A stretch of 64,000 nucleotides of DNA from Desmodus rotundus (lineage: Eukaryota; Chordata; Mammalia; Chiroptera; Phyllostomidae). Every line of letters begins with the position of its first letter. Position 1 is the first letter of the stretch. Of the stretch, positions 55,517 through 64,000 are shown in pieces. The stretch lies in assembly GCF_022682495.2 (NCBI RefSeq), contig NC_071390.1:104828294-104892293 (forward strand). The letters are read 5' to 3'. Both the position numbers and the translations under genes were made by a program. Below the pieces are notes generated by a model, which saw nothing but the letters and a program-made list of their open reading frames with translations, searched no databases and was not told the DNA's origin.

Positions 55517-58175
55517 AGTAGATCTTCCAGTCTAGATAGCGGCTTAAGGTGAACATGACTTGCCTCATCACACGCTCACATCAAAATTACAACTGAAATA
55601 CACAACAACCATCACTCATCAAAAATCAAGTTGAATGGAAGTCTGACAACTACGGAATTAAAGAAACCACATCCATCCAGACTGATAGGAGGGGCGCAGA
55701 TGGAGAACGGGCTGGTCCCACATCCAAATGTAGTGGATAAAAATTCAGGAGAGATATTTCAGTAGCGAGGAGTCCCAGCCACACACCAGGCTCCCCAGCC
55801 TAGGGTTCCAGTGCCAGGAAGGTAAGTCCCCATAACTTCTGGCTGCAAAACCGGCAGGGATGAGTCAGTGCAGAAAAATGGTGGAGTCCCAAGCAGTTCC
55901 ACTTAGAGAACCCACACATGGACTTACTCAGATTCACTCCCTCTGAGTGCCAGCACTGGGGTAGCAGCTTGAAAGGCACCAGTGGCATACAGGGAGAAAC
56001 TGAAGTGTCTGGCATCAATGTAAAAGCTGGGTGACAGTTTTCTCTCAGAGAGGTGAACAGAGGCCATTGTCCCTTTCTGGGCTCTCTCCACACAGAGCCA
56101 TAGATCAACAGAGCCACCGGCTGGTGCCATATCTGAGACTCCATCAATCTGGCTAACACTGTTTGTCCCACCCTGCAGATCGCCTGAGATTCTGTCCCAC
56201 CCATGTTACCGGGCCACCCAAACTGTTACCTTGTCCATATGAATGGCTGGTCTTGACTTTTGCTTCACAGCTTCCTAAACCCTATCAAAAAAGCAACAGC
56301 TGGCCTCAGTGAGCCCCCCAGCCCCCATAACTCTTGCTAAGTGGCCCCAGGCCCGGCACTAGCAGTAGCCAGCCTAGATTCACAGTTTGGCTTTGCCTGG
56401 GAATCTCCAAACCCAGCATAAGGAGCAATCATCTCAGATTGCTTTATGGCTCATGCAAGGTGGCCCCAGGCAGAACACAAGTTGGGGCTGACCTTGGCCT
56501 GCACCACTCAGGATATCCCAGAGCCTGCACACCCAGTGGACAACTACAGACTACATCAGAGCACCAACCCCCTGCCCCTCCATGGCTGATCCTCCACAGA
56601 GGGTGGAGCCTGGTGGTCAGTGGTCACAACCAGTTCTTGTAGCTGACTGGCCTGGGTAAATCCCTCTCATCGACCTGCCAAAAGTAATCAAGGCTCAACT
56701 ACAAAAGGAGGGTATAGTCAGACCACACAGAAGGCGTACCTCAAGTACCCAGCTTGGGTGATAGGGGAGGTTGTGCCACTGGACGCTACAGGACATCTAC
56801 CATGTTAGGCCAGACTACGCCAAGACAGGGAGTCATAGCAGCTCTACCTAACACATAGAAACAAACACAGGGAGGCTGCCAAAATGAGGAGACAAAGATA
56901 CATGGCCCAAAAGAAGGAACAGATCAAAGCTCCAGGAAAAGAACTAAACAAAAGGGAGATAAGCAATCTATCAGATGCAGAGTTCAAAACACTGGTTATA
57001 AGGATGCTCATGGAACTTAGTGAGGACCTCAACATTATAAAAAATATCCAGTCAGAAACAAAGGATTCACTAATCGAAATAAAAAACAATTTATAGGGAA
57101 ACAACAGTAGAGTGGATGAAACCAAGAATCACATCAATGATTTGGAACATAAGGAAGAGAACCCCCCCCCAAAAACAAACAAACAAAAAAAACCCCAAAA
57201 CCAAAGAACAACCAATCAGAACAAGAAGAAAAAAGAATCCAAAAAAATAAGTATAATATAAGCAGCCTTTGGGACAACTTCAAAAGGTCCAACATTCACA
57301 TGATAGGGATGCCAGAAGAAGAGAAAAGACCAAGAAATTGTAAATCTATCTGAAAAAAGGTGAAAGAAAACGTCCCCAATTTGGTGAAGGAAACATACTT
57401 ACAAGTCCAGGAAGCACAGAGCATCCCAAACAAGATGGGTGCAAAGAGGCCCTCTCCAAGACACATCATAATCAAAATGCCATAGGTAAGATAAAGAGAG
57501 AATATTAAATGCAGTAAGAGAAAAGTCACTGCAAGGGTTACTTCCCTTACCTACAAGGGAAGTCCCAGAAGACTGTCAGCTGATTTCTCAAAAGAAACTT
57601 TGCAGGCTAGAAGGGATTGACAAGAAATATTCAAAGTCATGAAAAGCAGGGACCTACAGCCAAGATTGCTCTACCTAGCAAAGCTGTCATTTAGAATTGA
57701 AGGGCAGATAAAGTGCTTCCTTCATCACCACAAACCATTGTTATACGAAATGTTAAAGGGACTTATTTAAGAAAAAGAAGAAAGTTACAACTATGAACAA
57801 TAAAATGGCAATGAATACATCTCTATCAACAATTGAATCTAAAAAAACAAAGTAAGCAACAAGAAGAACAGAGACAGAATCATGGATATGGAGTGTTTTG
57901 ATGATTGCCAGATGGGAGGGGGTGGGGGGTAATGGGTGAAGACATGAGGTGATTAAGAAGCACAAATAGGTAGTTACAGAATAGCCATGGGGATGTAAAG
58001 TACAGTATAAGAAATGGAGTAGCCAAAGAACTTAACATACATGACCCATGGACATGAACAATGGTGTGGGGATGGCTTGAGGGAGTGGGGGATACTGGGT
58101 GCATGGGGACAAAGGGGGAAATACTAGGACAAATGTAATAGCAAAACCAATAAAAATAATTTTTATATACATATA

Positions 58176-58231
<56 letters not shown>
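55517..58231 (+). mobile_element. HAL1-like copy E, older and longer, inside an L1
   Basis: 5' end near CCAGTCTAGATAGCGGCTTA. A long, diverged 5' region runs to about 56880. ORF1 remnants follow (56884-57096 frame with ISNLSDAEFKTLVIRMLMEL; more pieces to 57770 out of frame). The 3' UTR ends AATGTAATAGCAAAACCAAT. The usual A-rich tail has turned into a (TA)n run at 58189-58231. No ORF2. Its 3' UTR subfamily resembles the second UTR of copy A. Confidence 0.8.
58189..58231. repeat. (TA)n microsatellite
   Basis: About 21 TA dinucleotides at the junction of the HAL1 copy E tail and the resumed L1 ORF2. Probably expanded from the A/T-rich retrotransposon tail. Confidence 0.95.
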
Positions 58232-58232
<1 letters not shown>

Positions 58233-58905
58233 CTAAAACTACAAAGCTCAAAACATTGGAGTTAATCTTCAAGAGCTTAAATCAAGCAACTGTTTCTTGG
58301 GACTCCAAAAACTCAAGTAGCAAAAGAAAAAAAATAAATTGGTCTTCATCAAAATTAGTAACTTTTGTGCTTCAAAGTACACCATCAAGAAAGTGAAAAA
58401 ATAAGCAATAGAGAGAAAATATCTACAAATTATATATCTGATAAGGAGCATACAGAGTCCAGCAGAAGTAAGGTCTGCTTGAGTGTGCTTGGTAGAGTAA
58501 TAACATGGGTAGAGTAATTTATAGTTTTAGTTTGAACATTTCACCTAAAATGTCATATAGTATACTTGAGTGTGATATTGTTAAGTTACAGAATATACAT
58601 GCTTATGACTTTATAACAAAAAAGGGATGTTATTTGTGACAGATCCTTTATCTAGAATAAAGAATTCCTCAAACTCAGTATAAGAGACAAGTTAAAAATG
58701 GTAGATAAGCACATGAAAAGATGCTCATTGTCATAGGGGAAATGTAAATCAAAACACAAGACACCACTTCACAGTCATTGGGATTGCTACAATCAAAAAC
58801 ACAATAGTAACAAGTATTGGCAACAATGTACAGAAATTGGAACCTTCTTACATTGCTGGTGGGAATGTAAAGTGGCACAGCCACTTTGGTAAAGTTTCAA
58901 AATGT
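58232..58905 (+). mobile_element. L1 ORF2 fragment, right part
   Basis: Continues the 55001-55516 L1: AGCTAAAACTACAAAGCTCA, GGTCTTCATCAAAATTAGTA, GTAGATAAGCACATGAAAAG and CTTACATTGCTGGTGGGAAT. Between about 58450 and 58647 an unrelated block of roughly 195 bp interrupts the L1 alignment. Confidence 0.8.
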
Positions 58906-59329
58906 TTATCTAGACAAGGAAGCTCAGCATAGTGCCTACTCATCCCGTGCCCACCCACTGGCTGGGGCCCAGAGGTGTCAAGGGAGTGAGGGGAGAGGAG
59001 TGGGGAGAAGAGGAACCCAGGAGCCCTCCCACACTCGCTCCTGAACATACACACTGCGGTGCACATGCTCACTTCCCTTCCCTCAGTTATTCCCTTTCCT
59101 CCCAGTCCAACTCTCCTTTCTCTCTCCCGCTCCTTCTCTCCCCTCTCCCTCCAACACACTTTCTACCCCTCTCCCTCTCCCTTTTATTATTTCTCATCCC
59201 AAGCTTTATCCCTCTAGGTCTCTTCTGGTCTTTGAGCTCCTTTTTCTCCCCTTCTCTTCCTTCCCTCACTCCTCCTGACATCTATTCTCCTTCCAAGGGT
59301 GCTTACCTCCACAGCTTGTCCCTCAGTCT
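58906..59329. repeat. GA-rich then CT-rich low-complexity stretch
   Basis: About 58980-59010 is purine-rich, and 59070-59285 is strongly pyrimidine-rich (runs such as CTCTCCCTCTCCC). The predicted proteins here are composition artefacts. No gene was recognised. Confidence 0.65.
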
Positions 59330-59560
59330 AACTCAAGCACACGCACACTGTTATATTTTATGCTGTATTTTTCACTGAACCTTTTCTATTTTATATAGAC
59401 ACACTTATCATTGGGTTACAATTGCCTACCTTTTTCAGTATAGTATAATAAGCTATGTCATACAGTTTAGGTATGTAGTAGGCTATACATTGTACTCCAT
59501 GTTTGCACAACAAAATCACTGCACTGCTCAGAACAATGTATCCCTGTAATACAGGACTAT
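59330..59560 (+). mobile_element. Possible DNA transposon remnant
   Basis: The phrase GTATGTAGTAGGCTATACAT, followed by GCACAACAAAATCACTGCAC and CAGAACAATGTATCCCTG, resembles the 3' part of a Tigger-related ancient element. Terminal repeats were not resolved. Confidence 0.35.
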
Positions 59561-60418
59561 AAACTATTAGAGGTTATTAGAGTTTAGGAGCTTTATTTTC
59601 ATATATATACCTAGTATGTACTTCAGTGGATTTTCAAATAACAGTGATAGACTCATAGTTTGAGAATTTGAAAAGATATCACTAAAGAGCATAAAATTCT
59701 TTCTCTTTGTACGTAAGGGTGATGTGGAAACACAATTTGTCTCTGAATGAGAAAAGATCACAATTAGATTTCTGAGTTACAGAAGAGAGCATGAGCAAAA
59801 GAAATGGAAGAGATGGATAGTATAAGACACCACTACACAGTATAAGAACTCCAGTATAACTACTAGGATCATTTTAGAAAAATAAAAACAAACAAACAAA
59901 AAAGACAGTAAATGAACAGTCAACTAGATAAGTAAACACAATTTGACTAAAGATGGAAAATGAGCTTAGAAACTTTATAGACTGCCCTAACTAAGTACTG
60001 CATGATCCACTTTGAGAATCAATTAGAAAAGTCAAAATTTGTTACTTTCAATGTCTAAAGATAACTTGGTAAAAAGCAATTTACCTTCCAAACCTTTGAA
60101 ACAAAATAAACCCATTAGAAAAAACAAAAATGATCAAAGAAGCAAAATCAAATCATTAAAGCACAATGATAGTATTTTGGGATTGGAAGGATATTTGTTA
60201 ACTTTCTTTACTGAACACCATATGCCCATCGCTAAAGGAGCATAAGAAAATAAAATACCATAATAGGAATTATAGTTCCTTGTTCATATGCCTTGTGCTG
60301 CTGGTTGGATTATACTGTGTATCTCACAGCTGTTGGCATTAGTAAGATATCTAAACTACATGTTCCTGTATTACAGCAGAATAATTTGTATCTTAGGTGT
60401 TGTACCTTCCACAGATTA
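59561..60418. other. LARP4B: LARP4B 5' intron, nothing recognised
   Basis: Unassigned AT-rich sequence. Confidence 0.4.
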
Positions 60419-60703
60419 CACAAGCTGAGCCTTGAACAATGCTGGGGTGAGGAGCACAGACACTTGGGTTCTTAAACTGAAGTGTAATTCTTAACTGTAC
60501 AGTCAGCCCTTCACACCTGCAAACTCAACCACGAATTAAAAACAGTATTTTCCATCAGTGGCTGTGGCTGTTGGGAATGTGAAAATACTATTTTCGATCC
60601 AAGGATGTTTAAACCTGATGATGTAAAGGGCTGACTGTATTTATTGAAAAATTCTACACATAAGTAGACTCATATAGTTCAAACCTTGTTCAAGAGTCAC
60701 CTG
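60419..60703. mobile_element. Tigger-type palindromic MITE
   Basis: Outer arms GAGCCTTGAACAATG and the complement of CTCTTGAACAAGG, plus an inner nested pair of perfect 12-bp arms CAGTCAGCCCTT / AAGGGCTGACTG at 60500-60637, each next to TA. The layout matches TcMar-Tigger non-autonomous elements, which duplicate a TA on insertion. Confidence 0.72.
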
Positions 60704-62239
60704 TATACTCAACTGAATTTGTAAGCTACAACTGGGGGTTTATTTATACAGCAACAGATGGCTGTTTCTAATAGATATCATCTAGCTCTTTGTGTTTTGT
60801 TTTTTTTTAAGATTCAGTATCTTTACGATAGTCCTTTCTTTCTATTGACTCGTTCCACAGTAAATGTGTCACTCAAAGACACTGACAAATGGAAGAAAGG
60901 AATTCAATCTCAGTAGAGTAGTTGTTTAATTACACATTTAACTGGCACCCAGTATGGAAATACTCCTAAGCAGATGCTGCCAATGAACTTCAAGATTATC
61001 TTTTTTAAAATGCCTTTTATAGATGTTCACCTGTGCTTCTATTGAAAAAGATAGTAGTGGGTAAAGGGGATTTATTTTTACACCTTGATCTGGTTCTGCT
61101 CCTAGAGAGGGTATAAATCAGACACAAGATGAAAAACTTACTTGTTGGCCAAATATGATTTTCCACTAATCACTTTTAATTCAGAACTTACCTAGAAATT
61201 CTACTCAAAAAAAAAGAAAGAAAAAGGTGTTTTCCAGCTTTAAGCCTTATAATTGGTTTATGATGTGTTATCTTGCCTCAGAGAAGACAATTATTTAGAA
61301 AGATCATTTTAGTTAGGATTCTTATTAAAATCCCAAACAAAACCAAGAGTTTAGATCATCTCATTAACCCTCTGCTAGGAAAGAAGTATTTCATCTATTA
61401 AATCTCTGAGAACTCCAAACAACCACTCCAATACTTGGTTATAAAGAAGCCTAAATAAAATGTTATGTGTAACAACATGAAGATTAAAAATCCTATCTCT
61501 TATGTTGCTTGTGGTTGTAATGGTTATTCTGTAAAACTAAGTGTAAAGTTGATGTAGGGAATCACATCCTTAGAGACACAGCCTTTCTGCCCTCAAAGTA
61601 TAATTTCTTGCTCTTTATGAGGGATACAATGTAGCACATCTAATTCATTTAACCTAAAATGGGAGGAGTAAAATGTAAGAAATAATTTTAACAAAAATTT
61701 TCAATTCCATAGGTGAAAAGCTAAGTGTCTTCTGTCCAGTCTGTTTAGGATACATTCTAATACCCATTCATCTATCAACACTCTGTTCATTTAAAACTAC
61801 TTCCCATTTGAAAATAATAACACCTGCCACGCCAGATTTGCAGCATACTGTGCTGAGAGTCCCATTTTTCTTGCCTTATTCAGGTCCCCTCACTCCCACC
61901 TCCAAGTATTCTCGTTTGCTGTAGACACTTTCCACTGAACTTCTCTGGTTCTCTTTCATTAGCCTCACACACTAACCTCCCTCAATGGCGAACAAAATGT
62001 ATCTAGAGTCCAGAGTAGGGAAAAAAACAACTTACTGCTGATATCTCAGAAGTAGTATCACCTTTTAGACAAAGAGCAAAACTGCCTCGTTCAGGGGCTT
62101 CACTTTCTCTCATTCACGTTTGAAAACAAAAAATGCTGATGGCCAAATCTACCATTAATATTCACCTGTATCAAGGAAAAGTCAGAATCAGTACCACAAA
62201 AGTCTTAAGAGACCTGAAATCCTCTTCAAAAATGAGCTC
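60704..62239. other. LARP4B: LARP4B 5' intron, nothing recognised
   Basis: Unassigned AT-rich sequence without recognisable features. Confidence 0.4.
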
Positions 62240-62425
62240 TGGCTCTGGCCAATGTGGCTCAGTGGGTCGGAGCATCGTCCTATATGTAGACCAAAAGATT
62301 ACAGGTTCAATCCCCACTTGGGGTGCATATGAGGGCAACTAATTGATGTTTCTCTCCCCACCTCCCTGTTGCCTCTAAGAACAGTGAAAAAAATGTCCCC
62401 AAGTGAGGAATTAAAAAAAAAAAAC
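62240..62425 (+). mobile_element. Ves-type SINE, diverged
   Basis: CTGGCTCTGGCCAATGTGGC start, GGTTCAATCCCC B box, a GTTTCTCTCCCC middle and an A-run at 62412-62424. Confidence 0.85.
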
Positions 62426-62822
62426 GAATTCTGGATAGTGTCTTGTTCAGCTCTTCAATGGAACGTCTCAGTCTCATGTACGTCAACCTTCTAAGGAATT
62501 CCTCTTTTCTTCAAGGACTGCTGGTCACATTCTACTACACTTTACAATTTATTGCCACATAACTACAGATTTTCAACTGAAAGTACCTAATACTTAAAGA
62601 ATAAGATAGGGCAGTGGCAAACCTACTTAGACCTCAACAGTTTAAAGAATGACAATGTCAGAGCTGGAAAGCAACTTAGAGCTGCTTTAACCCTGTGCTG
62701 CTGAGATTGGGACATGCTTATCCCTGAGAGGGCACTGAAGAACCAGAAGTAGAGGTGGTAAAACTGTGAAGTCCCAGAAGTATACATAAATTAATTTAGT
62801 AAAAAACAAAAAACCAAAAATC

Positions 62823-63058
62823 CACCCTGACTGGTGTGGCTCAGTTGGTTGGGCATTATCCTGCAAGGCAAAAGGTCAGTAGTTCAATTCCCAGTCAAGG
62901 CACATGCCAGGGTTGCGGGTTCGGTCCCTGGTCGGGGCACATACAAGAGGCAACCAATTGATGTTTCTCTCCCACATTGATATTTCTCTCCCTCTCTTTC
63001 TTCCTCCTTTTCCCTCTAAATACATAGATAGATTAGATAGATCAACAGACAGACAGAT
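62823..63058 (+). mobile_element. Ves-type SINE with duplicated internal part
   Basis: CACCCTGACTGGTGTGGCTC start. The segment around the B box occurs twice (GTTCAATTCCCAGTC then GTTCGGTCCCTGGTC), and the TTGATGTTTCTCTCC and TTGATATTTCTCTCC parts also occur twice. The tail is a GATA/GACA-rich run (63024-63058). Confidence 0.87.
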
Positions 63059-63468
63059 AACAGCACAATTGATACTGATAGAATATTTTACCGCATCCTA
63101 TAACAAAGCAATTTCTTAAAGTACTACCAAGATAAAGTTTTCAAGTAAATTGAAGTAAGAACTTTGCTGTTGGGAAAAAGTACTTCTGATCTATGTTAAT
63201 CAAACAGCAAGAATGTGTAATGTTCCCTCAAATAAAGGACAATGAAATTCAGCAAGTCATGGAGAAATTGCAAAGGGTCTGCAGAGTTCTAACAAAGTAA
63301 ACTGCTGTTTGAAGCAACACATGGTTGTGAAATGCCCAACCTGTCTTCCTCCTGTACTGACCAAAGCCCACAGAGCTCCTAAGATCTTATTAATCAACAT
63401 GTAAACCACCTTCCTTAAAAATCCAAAGCCATTGAACAGCTTTATAAGTGATGATAAAATATGCCTCA
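63059..63468. other. LARP4B: LARP4B 5' intron, nothing recognised
   Basis: Unassigned sequence between two SINEs. Confidence 0.4.
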
Positions 63469-63652
63469 TGCCCTGGCTGGTGTGGCTCAGTGGACTGAGC
63501 TCCACCAGCCTGTAGACTGAAAGGCTGCCAGTTCAATTCCCAGCCAGGGTACATGCATGGGTTGTATGCCAGGTTCCCATGCTTGAGAGATGAAACCGAT
63601 CACTGTTTCTCTCCCTTTCTCCTCCTTTCCTTTCTCTCTAAAACCAAAAAAT
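63469..63652 (+). mobile_element. Ves-type SINE
   Basis: ATGCCCTGGCTGGTGTGGCT start, GTTCAATTCCC B box, and a CT-rich end. It runs straight into the next HAL1 copy with only AAACCAAAAAAT between. Confidence 0.9.
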
Positions 63653-64000
63653 TCCCAGGCTCACAAGAAGAGTTCATTGGAGAGACCCACAGGGTCCTAG
63701 AATGTACACAAAACCATCCACCCACCAATCAGTACCAGAAGGGTCCAATTTGCTTGTTTATAGGGGAGGAAGTGACTGAAAGCCAGCCAAGAGCAGAGCA
63801 AGCCCCTCTCCGACCCCTCTCCCACATATAGCGCCATAATGCAGTGACCTGGGTTGCCCTATCCTGGTTGCCAACCCTGGTGAATACCTAAGACTCTGCC
63901 CCTTTCTACATAACAGGTACACTGAGACAAAAAACTATGGCCCAAAGGGAAGAACAGATCAAAGCTCCAGAAAAAATACAACTAAGCAATTAAGAGATAG
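63653..64000 (+). mobile_element. HAL1-like copy F, 5' truncated, cut by window end
   Basis: Begins in mid 5' UTR (CCCAGGCTCACAAGAAGAGT) and reaches the ORF1 start region (ATGGCCCAAAGGGAAGAACA at 63938). It stops at the window edge. Same subfamily as copies C and D. Confidence 0.85.

Noticed and set aside
58932..59378. 148-codon Pro/Ser/Leu-rich frame
   Set aside because: Low-complexity CT-rich DNA; no start context, splice sites or homology seen.
1..64000. Endogenous retroviruses, CRISPR arrays, bacterial-type operons, Helitrons
   Set aside because: No LTR pairs, gag/pol frames, regularly spaced repeats, or Helitron TC...CTAG ends were recognised.

Overview
This window is mammalian and almost certainly from a bat (probably Yangochiroptera). 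The clearest evidence is ten tRNA-headed SINEs of the Ves type. They start CCCTGGCTGGTGTGGCTCAG, carry an RNA polymerase III B box (GGTTCGATTCC), and end in a CT-rich stretch plus TAAATAAATAAAAT. Further support comes from several copies of a half-L1 (HAL1-like) retrotransposon. Older mammalian repeats (L1M, MIR, hAT-Charlie, Tigger, mariner) fill most of the rest.

The host gene is LARP4B (La-related protein 4B), on the minus strand. I placed 16 exons between 43030 and 463, each with splice sites and matching phases. They carry 640 codons: start codon, PAM2w motif, La motif, RRM and most of the C-terminal half. About 95 C-terminal codons lie left of position 1. The promoter and first exon(s) lie right of 64000. 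Everything from 43031 to 64000 is taken to be 5' intron.

The most unusual object is a 1,021-codon open exon at 34874-37936, inside the LARP4B intron between the exons at 41978-42037 and 30080-30230. It is on the LARP4B strand, begins at an ATG preceded by an in-frame stop, encodes an N-terminus typical of myristoylated and palmitoylated proteins (MGCCFSK), and ends at a strong GTAAGT donor. Its phase matches the LARP4B exon that carries the PAM2w motif. It therefore looks like an alternative first coding exon that would give a very large, lipid-anchored LARP4B. I do not recognise the protein.

Layout from left to right: 0.4-4 kb, last three visible LARP4B exons and a 630-bp perfect (GAAG)n array. 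4-8.8 kb, intron with an antisense HAL1 that has two 3' UTRs. 8.8-19.7 kb, exons for the C-terminal half and the RRM. 19.7-22.9 kb, La-motif exons. 23-29.4 kb, intron with an old L1, a SINE-head/MER1 chimera and a retroposed H/ACA-like snoRNA. 29.7-30.2 kb, two N-terminal exons. 34.9-37.9 kb, the giant exon. 41.4-43.0 kb, a deleted mariner and the first two coding exons. 43-64 kb, 5' intron with four or five HAL1 insertions (one nested in another), a COMMD6 processed pseudogene, a hAT element with 8-bp duplications and a Tigger MITE.
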